Assembly (NCBI GenBank): GCA_922989275.2
Contig: OV277870.1
Location: 32,082,242 to 32,146,241, forward strand
From: Gari tellinella
Taxonomy: Eukaryota; Mollusca; Bivalvia; Cardiida; Psammobiidae
Length of the DNA: 64,000 bases
Reading direction: 5' to 3'
Part shown: positions 21,918 to 32,925 of the stretch, piece after piece
Layout of the letters: each line of letters begins with the position of its first letter
Position numbering within the stretch: the first letter of the stretch is position 1
The notes under the pieces: generated by a model
The model's input: only the letters and a program-made list of their open reading frames with translations
The model's database searches: none
Told to the model about the DNA's origin: nothing
Position numbers and translations under genes: made by a program

Positions 21918-22984
21918 TTTACGGACGTTTCGGTAAATGACAAGTTCGGTAAATTGATTTTATATAGTAAATGGTGTGGATGTTTCGGTAAAAAGGTAAA
22001 TTATAGTAATTAAAGGTTTATATACCTGTATATCACACCTTTTGCTGGCGGATAGTGTTTGATCTGTAGTCACTTTTATCGGATGTATAAATGGGTTGGA
22101 TCTAAACTATAAGATGTAGTTATGGAAAGGGTAAATTTCTATGTCGAATCGAAATAAGGATCAGGATCCATACATTTTACAACTAAAACACCCCTACAAA
22201 CGTGGCACAAACATCGTCGAACAGTTTCATTGTTACTGGAAGAGGTGCGATATACTTAATCCTTTAATTACTATAATGTACTGTAGGCTCAATGACCCTA
22301 CTATATATATACCGGTGTATACCTACTACCGGTGTATTCAGAAAAAAACATATATAGCCGACGTCACTTCATTTACACTGCGGAGTGCGGATGTTTACAT
22401 AGACGTCTATTTAATTAATATAAAATAACCAAAGTACTTGGAAAATACTGTTGTTTTGTTAAAATGGAATTTTAAAAAATCTGTTTGGAAAATTTTCAAA
22501 AACGTAATGTTTTACACACGTTAATTGGCATTGAAGTTGCATTTTTTTTTTTTAAATTGCAATTTTTAAAATATATTCGGTGCAAACTGCACTAAATAAA
22601 GAATCCAAACTAGAACAGTAACCTCTGGGACATTATTTACAAGAAGACATTTTTCTAGAGGATTTTTTTATAGTTGCACCGGTAGTAAAGACAAAATGAC
22701 CTTTCACCGTTTAGTTTGTATCGGCTGAAAGTATCTAAAAATTCAGAATGCAGGGGGAATTTCTTGCTGTTTGGACGATTGGATGTTGAAAATAAAACAT
22801 CAAGCAACCCAAAATAACCAGATAAGCAAATGTAAAAGGTCTATTTAATTATTTTAATGTTCGATTACATTAAGACCACCGGTAGTACGGTACAGAAGCC
22901 TACATCTTTACCGAAACATCCAGACCATTTACTATATAAAATCAATTTACCGAACTCGTCATTTACCGAAACGTCCGACACCCC
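21918..22984. mobile_element. ~1.07-kb TIR element with TTCGGTAAAT sub-repeats
   Basis: The left arm reads GGACGTTTCGGTAAATGACA, AGTTCGGTAAATTGATTTTA and GGATGTTTCGGTAAA. All three phrases recur inverted at 22905-22978. TTAAATA flanks both sides (21909-21915 and 22985-22991), a possible 7-bp target duplication shared with the TTAA of the left neighbour. A 95-codon frame (22141-22428) has no motif I recognise. Confidence 0.7.
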
Positions 22985-23029
22985 TTAAATATATCTCCGA
23001 TTTAATTAATCATTAAATTGCTTCAGAGT

Positions 23030-23075
23030 TTAAAACAGTCCTGATCCAGATCTCATCTGGATCCAAACTACTTGA
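23030..23075. repeat. truncated GGATCC-type fold-back
   Basis: AAAACAGTCCTGATCCAGAT is mirrored by ATCTGGATCCAAACTA. A short relic of the dispersed fold-back family. Confidence 0.55.
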
Positions 23076-23494
23076 AACCGAAATCACGTAGATCTAGCGT
23101 GCAGACTTGGTCCGAACTCGTCAAAATTAATTCTCTATAAACCTTTTTTAACGAAACAATTCCAGTTCGTCAAAAAAGCGATATATAAATCAAGTATATA
23201 TTTAAACCTTTTTGATGAAACAACAACCCCCTTTGTTCTATATCGCCCATTCTGGGGCCGTTGACCAATGTATTCTTGAACAACTAATCGCGAAAATACA
23301 TTACATTTGCGTTCAGCCTTTACTTCCCACCTTTTAACACTGTTGATATGTATCGCAGCCGTAACATCGCATGCATTTGCTCACAAACAATAGTTTGTTT
23401 TAACAACATAAAATACTGTATTATTAAACAAAATACATTGAAAGAAAAATATTATCTTGATAGAGCCCGTACTGTAGAGGTCATTGTGATGAGT

Positions 23495-24085
23495 GCTGGT
23501 GATTTCGCCTAATGACCAACTCGCCTACCATTAGATAGATTGCAACCCGAATGGTGAATTAGCTTGAAATTGTATTTCGTGCCTTATATTGAAGGTAGAT
23601 ATGCCAATATAATAAAAATTATCTGTAATAAAATCAACTTGCCTTGTTTTTATCAAGATTTTCAACTAAATCGAAAGATCAGTGTAGCCCCTAACAGTGT
23701 ATATACGTTCCTGCCCCTAATCACTAATGTCACAATTTCATTCCGAATCATTTTAAAAAAGATTTGCACAAGGTGAATAACGATTTATGCCCACACCTCT
23801 TACATACACAATTTACTATTCCATGAAGTACTTTTTAATCATTAAATGCATTTGATGATCAGGGCCTATAAACCAACGAAAATTCGATCTAGCTCGCTTA
23901 TGTACGTTCCTGGTGAAAACAAGTTTAATATTGTTATTTCAGCTATACTTACCTTAATTACAATAGGTGCGAAATACAATCCCTAGGCAAATTGCTTTCT
24001 AGGCAAACTCACTATTCGGATTACTATAATCATTACATGTATATCTTATTGTAGGCGAGTTGGTCATTGGGCGAATTCACCATTA
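23495..24085. mobile_element. ~590-bp TIR element
   Basis: The left arm TTCGCCTAATGACCAACTCG plus CCTACCATTAGATA is mirrored on the right by TATCTTATTGTAGG then CGAGTTGGTCATTGGGCGAA. Outer bases GGTGA/TCACC also pair. No clear target duplication. The inner open frame of 70 codons is featureless. Confidence 0.65.
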
Positions 24086-24382
24086 AACCGATGTTAACAG
24101 GTGCGCGTAGAAACTTGAGTACCCGGATGATTTTCGAATGATGTGTGCATCCGAGAAAATAGAACCGAATGCAAACCAGATTTTACAACATACACACAAC
24201 TTGACATTTGACCGTTCAGTGGGGCCGTCATGATTTTATTTTATTTTTTTATGTTTTATGTGATTTAAGGCCGAATGAGCCATATTTTGTTTCATGGCAA
24301 TTGAGGACGATCTCAGTTGACATGTTCGTGCTCACTCGCTGCTGTGCATCCTGATGTTCGTTCTCAGTCGAAGGCCATTGTA

Positions 24383-24386
<4 letters not shown>

Positions 24387-24417
<31 letters not shown>
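24387..24417. repeat. (CA)n microsatellite
   Basis: An uninterrupted CA run of about 31 bases just before the Penelope-like remnant. Confidence 0.95.
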
Positions 24418-24420
<3 letters not shown>

Positions 24421-24526
24421 ATACCATTCCTTCATCTACATACTAAATAGAAAACAACACGCAAGACAAACATAAAGCTAAGTGAATATAGGAGCCCGCC
24501 TTGGTACGGTCAGTAGCAATCAATAA

Positions 24527-25440
24527 TCAAGTTTTTTCAACAAGTTTGTTGGCGGGCGGTACTTCCAGTCCGCTGATTTTCTTCACAAAGTCAACACTAT
24601 TTATTATATGGTGATCTGTCTTGCCAACTAGGGGACCTATGACTGCGGCCAAATATTTTGCCACTTGGTACATAACACTACCTGTACTGCTCACTATAGG
24701 ACTAAGGGGTGCATCTTTCTTGTGGATTTTAGGGAGGCCGTAGAGTTTAGGAACGGATTCAGAGGTGGGATAAAGCCTCTTATAAAGATTTTCACCTACT
24801 TGGTTTGATTTCTTGAGTTCTTTCAGCTTAGAGATTAACTTATTCTTTACTGTCTTTGTGGGATCATTTTTCAGGAGGACATAGGTTGATTTGTCTGACA
24901 CCAAATTTTCCATTTTGGACTCATATTCTGTCCTGTTGAGTACCACTGTGGTACGTCCTTTATCTGCGGGAAGAATGACAATGCTGTTGTCTTTACCCAA
25001 AGTCGAAAGGGCTATTCTTTGTTTTCCCGTTATGTTACTCTTAGGGGGTTTACTGTTTTTCAAAATTTTCACCATTCCGCCCTGAGACTGTCTGCTTGTG
25101 CTTTATCGGACATTTGGTTACACGCTACTTCAGTTGAAGCGATAATTTCATCGGTGGGAATAGTGGGAGGGGTAACACAAAAGTTCATACCTTTTTGAAG
25201 TACAGAGTGTTCGTCAGCGTCTAAGTTCCTGTCTGACAAGTTGACTACCCATTTGGAGGTATCAACTGTTTGCTTTCCTCCCGTTTCTTTCGAGTTAATG
25301 CCATTTTTCTTCACCAAAAGACAATCGTATTTCTTGCACTGGCGTTGTTTACTTTCTGCGAAAGACCTCTCATGCGTAAAAGCAACTTTGGATTTAGCCT
25401 CTCCTGGTATCACGTGACGACTCAAAGTCACGTGATACCC
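24527..25440 (-). pseudogene. Penelope-like element, N-terminal part of reverse transcriptase
   Basis: Two minus-strand frames meet with a frameshift near 25072. The upstream one (25431-25069) contains WVVNLSDRNLDADE, LQKGMNFCVTPPTIPTDE and an R-x-EW end. The downstream one (25075-24527) contains LSTLGKDNSIVILPADKG, KLYGLPKIHKKDAP, LSPIVSSTGS and HHIINSVDFVKKI. These are the conserved PLE blocks from the leader through RT motifs 1-2. The frame stops right where motif A (the catalytic Asp) should follow. The remaining RT and the GIY-YIG nuclease are absent, so the element lacks its 3' part, not the usual 5' loss. Confidence 0.85.
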
Positions 25441-25495
25441 ACTGAGACTTCATCTCAGTGTGTTGATGAAGGCTTTGTGAGAAAGCCGAAATATC
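25406..25495 (+). other. three consecutive hairpins with a hammerhead-like core
   Basis: Perfect arms GGTATCACGTGAC/GTCACGTGATACC (13 bp, loop 8), then CACTGAGA/TCTCAGTG (8 bp, loop 5), then GGCTTT/AAAGCC (6 bp, loop 5). The third hairpin lies between TGATGA and GAAA, as stem II of a hammerhead ribozyme would, and GATA (25434) can pair with TATC (25492) as a closing helix. Deviations: the first core base is U not C, and the cleavage-side base is C not U, so activity is doubtful. It lies at the 5' edge of the PLE remnant but on the opposite strand to the ORF. Confidence 0.4.
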
Positions 25496-25659
25496 CAAGG
25501 TAAAATCAATATGCTCTGAGTTAATGGATTAAATTAATGGACAATCCAGAGCAAGAGAACAATCTACATTGTTGTAACCAATGGTAGGTATTTAAAACAC
25601 CTAAAGTAAATATTTCCCACAATATCGTATTCTTACCTTGAATTTTAATGAAATTTGTA

Positions 25660-27175
25660 TAACACCCGTAACGTCTAACACCCGTTACAATATTTTATTA
25701 TTGCAAAAGTTGCGCCCCTTTGTTTGTATGCTCGAGAGAATTGAGTTGCAACTGTACCCAGTGTATTGCCGATGTACAAGCAACCACATGTGAAGAGTGG
25801 AAGGTGTACATTTTGTACAAGGTGGCCAAAAATCTGAGAGAGCCAGAAGCTTGTTTGTACATCGGAAATACAATGGGCACAGTTGCAGAAACAGCTTCAT
25901 CACGAGAGGAACCAGCTAATGAAACCTTAGTATCAAACAGTAGTCATATTCAGGAAACACATCTAACTGTTAACGATTGGGTGGCGGCTCTATATGATGG
26001 GGGAAGTATATCTTGGCCAAGTGACAGGCACAGACACTGATGACGTTCAGATTAACTTCTTGGTTGAGGCTGGGTAAATATGGAAGTTCTTATCGGTTAC
26101 CTAATGTCCGAGATGAAATCTGGGTCCAAAGGAAAAGTGTAATCAATTCATGACTCTGAGATCAGTAAAGCCTGTTTGGAAAACAAAACGATGTTTTCAA
26201 CTTGACAAAGATGAGCAGAAAGAAATTGAAAACAAATTCAATTAACGGCAATAAACGCCATGTTAATTAAGCTGTGTTTCATAAGAATCAACATTCCGTT
26301 CTAATGGTTACTTAATGTTCAAACTTGTTCAGCTTTGACATTAATGTTCCATACATTAGTATTGATTCTGTCGTAGGTGCATATGAATTCCATATACAAA
26401 AATGGAATTTTAGAAGAAAGGCGGCTATATGATTGACCTTTTTGGTATTTTCATTTTTTCCCTAACACCCGTAACGAACGTTAATTTGTTAATGTTACAT
26501 TTATATAGGGAATAATACTGGTATTGGTGTCATGCCATATGTTAATTAATGTGTTTATACAGTTTGTTGTTCCATTCTATGATAACAAAATATATGGGAA
26601 GTGAATTATTAATCATTCTATTAAAACTTCTTAAACATTTAGGCTTAACTTGGTCTGAAGCTAATGATTAGAGGTCACTGAGCTTCGATCTTGAGAAAAA
26701 AAACTTTTCATTATGAGCTTATAATAGTATTGTTTATAAAGGAATTATGTAATTATGGTTGACTTCTGAATTTGACTTTTTTTTTTTTGCTAACGCCCGT
26801 AACAAAAGTAAATGTAACTTTAATGTCAGTGATGCTTGTGAATTGATAAGTAATGTCACACCAAGTGTTTGAAACATGTTCATATAGTTGATTACTTCTG
26901 TTTTATGTTATAACTTGAGTGCCACCATTCTTTTAGAGTATCATATAAAGAAGTTTTGTACCCGGCTCTAACAAAAACATAACTTCTCTAAATCTTATAT
27001 GTTCTTGTAATGGTGCTTTACCTGCTATGAAGACACTTGCTCAAATGTTTTATAACGATCGTAAAGGCCATAGCAATATCTACCAAAATATAATCAAAGA
27101 ATCATGTCCATTACGTATACAAGTAGTTATTTTTTGTCAACAAATGGTAGTGCAAGGGTGTCTAACCCCCGTTAC
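25660..27175 (+). repeat. dispersed CTAACRCCCGTWAC motif, five copies
   Basis: Copies at 25660 (TAACACCCGTAAC), 25675 (CTAACACCCGTTAC), 26462 (CTAACACCCGTAAC), 26790 (CTAACGCCCGTAAC) and 27162 (CTAACCCCCGTTAC). They lie in otherwise AT-rich DNA over and after the decayed coding remnant. Nothing else recognised between 26246 and 27375. Confidence 0.6.
25700..26245 (+). pseudogene. decayed bivalve-type coding remnant (CxC plus SH3/Tudor-like motif)
   Basis: The frame 25720-26040 reads SRELSCNCTQCIADV...CEEWKV and later VNDWVAALYDG. After a one-base shift it continues VYLGQVTGTDTDDVQINFLV. A second shift gives GKYGSSYRLPNVRDEIWV, and a last block reads CFQLDKDEQKEIENKFN before a stop at 26245. 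The WVA.YD...Y.G.V pattern is the SH3-like module common in uncharacterised mollusc proteins, often repeat-associated. At least two frameshifts and a stop make it a pseudogene. The upstream exon, if any, is not visible; function unknown. Confidence 0.5.
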
Positions 27176-27375
27176 AGATTTAAACACCTTCTTGCTTTGC
27201 TGGTGTATTTCTCAAAGACGGTTAACGTTAACTCTGTAAAACTTTTAAGTTTATCCATTTGATACTTAAATTCAAATATGCAATAGAAATGATCAGAATT
27301 GAACACAGTATTGTTTTTTACTTTTTTTAAATTTTGATTGTACCCATTTTTTGAGAATCACTGCCCTACGCATCC

Positions 27376-28280
27376 CTAACTGTTCATTCCCTGATCACGC
27401 ACTGGCCTTCCATCAATATAAAGAGTATGCTGATTTCCCCTGCCTTCGAGCTTCTTTGAGTTTTGGTAGTAAGCTCTTCCGTCTCTGTGCGATTTCAGGT
27501 GGGTACTGCTCGTACATGGAGTAGTTGGTACCGGCTAATTTCCTTCCCTGGTTACGTACGGTCTCGCGATCTTTGAACAGCGAAAATTTTGCGACGATTT
27601 TTCTAGGATTTCTTGTAGCATTCAGTGTTTGACCAACCCTAGGCTATGTACACGCTCAAATTTGATCTCATTAATGACATCCTGTTCAAGTTTTAGTTTG
27701 GTGTGCATGAAATCACGCACCAACTGTTCCGTTTGGACCGGTGTCTCGCGCTCCTCTTCTTCAATATTCGCAAACATAAGGTTGTTACGCATGGATTGCG
27801 ACTGTAGGTATAATAAATTGTCTTGCATATTTATCCTGTCTTTCTGCAGCTGCGCTAGTTGGTCCTGTGTCGTACCAAGTGAGAATTCCAGAGTATCAAC
27901 CCTGTCGGAAACTTTATTAACTTTCTCATTATTCTTATCAATGCTGTCTTGTACGTACAGCCTCAACGCCCGTAATTCTTTGTCAAATTCTCCTACTTTC
28001 TTTTCAAGTGTATCTAATTTATCCAGCTTCTTGTCAACTACGTCAATCTTCTTGTCTAGCCTTTTCAGAGAGACCAGGATTTCAAGATTTGGTGTACAGA
28101 CTTAAGTGCAGTTTCATCACTCACACCAGTATCCTGGGCTGCACCAGATTTACCAGCTTTATCTGCTGCACGAGGCATTTTGGTTTTTTCTTTTATAACA
28201 TTACCTTTCACGGTCTTTGGTAGCTTACTCCCTTTCTCCCCGCTCATGATTCGATTAAAAACTTGGGAAAGATTAAGCAC
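27376..28280 (-). pseudogene. LINE-1-type ORF1p remnant
   Basis: Three minus-strand frames are collinear. The first is an N-terminal basic piece (KLPKTVKGNVIKEKTK...). The second is a long coiled coil rich in KKLDKLDTLEKKVGEF and VDTLEFSLGTTQDQLAQL type heptads, then an RRM-like part (SMRNNLMFANIEEEE, FERVHSLG). The third is a C-terminal domain (NPRKIVAKFSLFKDRETV, SMYEQYPPEIAQRRK, LYIDGR) to a stop at 27376. Shifts lie near 28065 and 27635. This order (coiled coil, RRM, CTD) is that of L1/Tx1 ORF1p, an RNA chaperone. No ORF2 is seen downstream. Confidence 0.8.
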
Positions 28281-28579
28281 TGTCCTTTGTCACCCGGCAA
28301 ACATACGAATCGCGTGACGTCATGAATCTGCAGATGACGACACAATGTTGTTAAATGTGGGAGGGGTAAACAAGACACTTTAAAAATCAATATTAATGCC
28401 ACAAAATTGCATCACTGACCCAAGTGCAGTGTCCATCGTCACTCTAGAACAGTTCCTGATCATAGCCTATAACTTTTATGCGCGTGAAATACGACTAACT
28501 GACGAAAATAAATAAAATGACTATTTTTTTAACGCTCGATAGATAAACACGTCTTATGTATTCGCAAGGGATAGTTCAA

Positions 28580-30595
28580 AAAAAAAATATGCCCGTTTTT
28601 TGACAAAAAGGGGCATTGCTCTTAAATGTCTGCGGCAATCTTGCTGGTTATCGAACTTGACCGATGCATTTTAGTCATACTAATGCTGGCCAAGTTTCAA
28701 AAGGATTGGACTGAATTTGTTTGAGTTATAGAGCGGACAAACCAAAATATGTCCGTTTTATGACGTGAAAGGGGCATAACTCTTGAATGTCTACGGCCGT
28801 TTTGCTGGTCATCGAACTTGACCTTGACATTATAGACATACAAACGCTGACTAAGTTTTAAAAAGATTGAAATAAATTTGTTTGAGTTAGGGGGCGGACA
28901 AACTAAAATTTGCCTGTTTTTTTACAAAAAGGGGCATAACTCTTAAATGTTTACAGCAATATTGCTGGTAATCAAACTTGGCCGAGACATTATGGTCATA
29001 TACATGCTGACCACGTTTCAAAAGGATTGGACTAAATTTGTTTGAGTTATAGAGCGGACAAACCAAAACATGCCCGTTTTTGACTAAAAAGGGGCATTAC
29101 TCTTGAAAGTCTTCGGCAATCTTGCTGGTTATCAAACTTGGCCTAGATATATAGACATACACACGCTGACTAAATTTTTAAAGGATTGGAATAAATTTGT
29201 TTGAGTTAAAGAGCGGACAAACCAAAATATGCCCGGTTTTTTTACGTAAAAGGGGCATCACTCTTGAATGTCTACGGCCTACGGCTGGTCTACGGCTGGT
29301 CATCGAACTCGACCTTGACATTATGGACATACACACGCTGACTAAGTTTGAAATAGATTGAAATGAATTTGTTTGAGTTAGAAAGCGGACAAACTAAAAT
29401 ATGCCTGCTTTTTGACAAAAAAGGGGCATTACTCTTAAATGTTTACGGCAATCTTGCTGGTTATCAAACTTGTATAGACATACACACGCTGACTAAGTTT
29501 TAAAAGGATTGGAATAAATTTGTTTGAGTTAGAGAGCGGACACACTTTAATATGCCCGTTTTTTGACAAAAAGGGACATAACTCTTAAATGTATGTGGCA
29601 TTCTTGCTGGATATCGAACTTGACCGAGACATTTTAGTCATACACATGCTGACCAAGTTCAAAAGGTTTGGACTAAATTTGTTTGAGTTATAGAGCGGAC
29701 AAACCAAAATATGCCCGTTTTTTGACATAAAAGGGGCATAACTCTTGAATGTCTACGGCCGTTTTGCTTGTCATTGAACTTGACCTTGACATTATACGAA
29801 CCTGTTATCGAACCTGGCCGAGACATTATGGTAATATACATGCTGACCACGTTTCAAAAGGATTGGACTAAATTTGTTTGAGTTATAGAGCAGACAAACC
29901 AAAATATGCTAGTTTTCAACGAAAAAAGGGGCATTACTCTAAAATTTCTTCTGCAATCTTGTTGGCTATCTAACTTGAACGAGACAATATGGTCATACAC
30001 ATACTGACCAAATTTCAAAAGGATTGGAATAAATTTGTTTGAGTTAGAGAGCGGACACACTTTAATATGCCGGTTTTTGACAAAAAAGGGGCATAACTCT
30101 AAAATGTCTTCGGCAATCTTGATAGTTATCTTACATGACCAAGACATTAATTAGAATAAATGTGTGCAAGTGAGATATAGTGGACACTCTATAATGTGCC
30201 CGTTTTTGATGAAGAAGGGGCATAACTCTAAAACGCCTACGGCAATCCTGCTGGTTATCTAACTTGACCGAGACATTATGGTCTCCAATGCAGACCAAAT
30301 TTTAAGAGGATTGGAATAAAATTGTTTGAGTTAGATAACGGACTCTCTATAATATGCCCGTTTTTGGCGACAAAAGGGGCATAACTCTAAAATGTCTACG
30401 GCAATCATACTGGTTATCTATCTTGACCGAGACATCATGGTCATACACATGCTGACCAAATTTAAGGAGGATTGGAATAAAATTGTTTGATTTAGATAGC
30501 GGGCACTCCATAATATACCCCTTTGTGCATAACTCTAAAATGTCTATGGCAATCATACTGGTTATCTATCTTGGCCGAGACATTTTAGTCATACA
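28580..30595 (+). repeat. ~160-bp tandem array, about 13 units
   Basis: The phrase ATATGCCCGTTTTTTGACAA recurs near 28591, 28751, 28911, 29071, 29231, 29403, 29553, 29713, 29908, 30069, 30198, 30355 and 30515. Each copy is followed by AAAGGGGCATAACTCTTGAA, then TCTACGGCAATCTTGCTGG, then AAATTTGTTTGAGTTA. Unit 5 has an internal 11-12-bp duplication (ACGGCTGGTCT). Unit length fits the BIV160 class of bivalve satellite or pearl core. No microsatellite tail is visible. Confidence 0.85.
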
Positions 30596-30597
30596 CT

Positions 30598-30890
30598 AGG
30601 AACTGGTGTCAGCGAATAATTCATCAGCTTACCTTTATAAACCTGCGTCTTAAGGCTTCCATCGATTGGAGATTTTGAGGCTAAAGAACTTCTGTTGTGT
30701 TTCAGAAGGTTTTCGCGGTGGCTTGCTCGGAGGATTGCTAGGGTTGTGACGTCAAATTGCCTTGAGATGACGGAGGCATGGAATAAGTGAACAGTGTATT
30801 AGTTATTTCATGGTTTTGTTCAATCAACGATATATTCGCAGGTTTTTCAGGCATCTGATTGGCCGAGAGCTCCAAGCCATGTGCTAATAT
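30598..30890. repeat. left outer arm of a 5.8-kb inverted mosaic
   Basis: 30705-30835 is ~90% identical, inverted, to 36310-36440 (shared phrase GCTCGGAGGATTGCTAGGG). 30838-30890 is inverted to 32812-32872 (shared phrase TTGGCCGAGAGCTCCAAGCC). A short open frame through this arm (EAKELLLCFRRFSRWLARRI) stays open in the other copy over the shared part, but I cannot assign it. Confidence 0.7.
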
Positions 30891-30897
30891 TAGTTAC

Positions 30898-31035
30898 GTA
30901 TACAGTTTCTTCACAATGTACATGAGGATTTCCCGGCTGAGGTAAATCATGTTGCCCGAGCCGTTAGGCGAGGGTTACATGATTTTACCAGCCGGGAAAG
31001 AAATCCTCATGTACACTGTGAAGAAACTGTATAAC
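30898..31035. repeat. long fold-back element
   Basis: Arms of about 60 bp: TATACAGTTTCTTCACAATG...GAGGATTTC pairs with GAAATCCTCATGTACACTGT...GAAACTGTATA. The loop is near GTTGCCCGAGCCGTTAGGCG. It abuts the arm ending at 30890. Confidence 0.75.
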
Positions 31036-32641
31036 GAATTTATTATACTGCAAAGTTGTCACAGTTCAAACAAAATATTTTGGAATTTGTCGTGTACAGC
31101 GCTCATTATATAAACTATAACAAAATCGCGACAAAGCAGATAACGTTGAGCGTAAGTGACGTCATGTTTCTGACGTTGTTATTCATAAGAAAAATGGACA
31201 TACTCGTAGATCCCGACGACAAACTCTCCCAGAAATAATGTGTCTGTTGAAAGATCCAAACACCGATTGCTTCTTAGCCGAAATGGGCTTAAAACGGAGG
31301 ATGCACGATTGAATGCACTCAATCCTGTCGAGCAATCGCCATCTTATTTTCTGCAAAGCAAGACTCGGGGACCTGTCGGCCAATGAAAATATCTGCATTT
31401 CCATGTACCCTGTCAGCTTACTTGTCTAGGGTTCGGTGACCAATGAAAAGTACGGAATTCTTGGTCACTTTGTCCAGTGTTTCCGCTGTGAGAAGATCAC
31501 GTTCATAACTCTTTGTAATGCATCAACTGCGTGACGTACCCTATCATCACTTCTTTATATTACTTAGTGGGTGCATCTTATGATTTCCAAGAGAATACTA
31601 ATTTAAGGAAATAAAAAAGTTCTAGCAAAACAGCATCACTTGTATTGTAAGTATTATACTCAGGAGTTTTAGACTTGTCAAATGCATTACAGACAGAATT
31701 TCACAAAAGGAAGCCAATTTTACTAGGAAGTACAAATTAATACCCACTTAACTGCTGTTTCTAATTTCACACCAGAACTGTATACATGTCCTTTTGTGAT
31801 CCAAAAATACTCAGGTCTTTGAAATGAATATATCAGATCAAGCATGGGTGTCAGTTATAACCAACCACGGCAGAAATGTTTTTCTCATCTAATGAAGATG
31901 ATGTGTATCAGTTCTTGCCAGATGATGATATATCAATAGTGAGAAACAGTCGTAATGCCATGGGTTCAACACAGGAAGAAAGTGACACATCATGCTTTAC
32001 ATCATGTACGATTTATTTTAAATAACGTTTGAATCGTAAGATAAAAAGAAGTGAACATTTATGTTATTTCTATAGTTTCTGTACAAAACGTGGAATTTGA
32101 CGTAGTGTGCAAAATGATTTTGCACACGTGGCTTTAAGTAATGAAATAACTCACGGTTGTATGAAAAACAAAAAGTGAGTGTGATATGGGCGAATTTTGC
32201 AGAAACAGGCCATTTAACTGCAAACTTTCGCCGTTCCCATTGAAACAATTAAAATACTAATAAAACGTTTCATAGAAGTTTAATTATTTTCTTACGTTAC
32301 ATATTTGTTTTCAGGATTTTGTCATCATTTTAAACTGCATTAAAAACTGTTTTCTGATACTTGTAGGATAAAAACTGTGAAATAATTAGATAATTACTAC
32401 ATTTTTCGACTTTTTTAATGTTTACATCAATATTAATGAGTAGGAAATGTAAGTAATTAAAAGAAATTATTATATACCTATCGATTTCTCAGTTAGATAA
32501 ATTTGATATCGTCACAGTTGATATTATCACTACATGCAGTGATGATATCACTTTTTGTGACGTCACGTTACAATATCTTATGTGACGTCGCGGTAATCAT
32601 TTTTGTGTGTTTTTTCTATAAAAACGTCATTAAAAATATAT
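31036..32641. other. spacer of the inverted mosaic, no known gene
   Basis: Contains a small acidic open frame (31876-32025), a hairpin GATATTATCACT/AGTGATGATATC near 32520-32550, and TGACGTCA-like palindromes near 31157 and 32560. No transposase, splice-site set or domain seen. Confidence 0.4.
31876..32025 (+). CDS. possible short acidic reading frame
   Basis: A 49-codon frame from an ATG in good context (GCAGAAATGTTT) reads MFFSSNEDDVYQFLPDDD, then ISIVRNSRNAMGSTQEESD. It is acidic and serine-rich with a Cys-containing end. The composition is reminiscent of N-termini of transposon-encoded or regulatory proteins, but no domain is recognised. A GT (ATCATGTACG) near its end could be a donor site. 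It may be an exon, a fragment or chance. Confidence 0.2.
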   Translation: MFFSSNEDDVYQFLPDDDISIVRNSRNAMGSTQEESDTSCFTSCTIYFK

Positions 32642-32810
32642 AATAAACAGAATAATCAATTCTTATGAATAGATATGAAAAACATATCACTCGAATGGGT
32701 TGTTATCTGGTTAAAAAACAAGTCCTGCGGACTCGTTTTTAACCAGATAACAACCCATTCTCGTGATATATTTTTCATATCAATCCAAAAAAATTGATTA
32801 TCCTCTATTT
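32642..32810. repeat. full-length fold-back element, ATAATCAATT ends
   Basis: Arms of about 80 bp: GATATGAAAAACATATCACT and GGGTTGTTATCTGGTTAAAA on the left, mirrored by TTTTAACCAGATAACAACCC and GATATATTTTTCATATC on the right, ending AATTGATTATCCTCTATTT. Half copies of the same family lie at 47025-47100, 49062-49101 and 56631-56705. Confidence 0.8.
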
Positions 32811-32925
32811 AGCAGATGGCTTGGAGCTCTCGGCCAATCTGATGCCTCAAAACCTGTGAATATATCCACTGGTTAGGAACTTGGTTACAGTGGGGCGAGG
32901 GTCCTCGCGACAGGTGGTATCGGAG
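32811..32925. repeat. inner arm of the inverted mosaic
   Basis: The first half (AGCAGATGGCTTGGAGCTC...) is inverted relative to 30838-30890. The second half (GGTTAGGAACTTGGTTACAG, GGGGCGAGGGTCCTCGCGAC) is inverted relative to 36270-36325. It therefore joins two sequence types that are also joined in the outer arms. Confidence 0.7.

Noticed and set aside
27629..28105. 158-codon plus-strand frame rich in Ser/Cys/Leu
   Set aside because: It is the antisense shadow of the ORF1p coiled coil, whose minus-strand reading gives recognisable blocks.
30640..30785. 45-codon open frame in the inverted arms as a conserved exon
   Set aside because: It stays open in both arms, but substitutions are not concentrated at third positions, and sharing follows from the recent duplication. 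Evidence is too thin for a CDS call.
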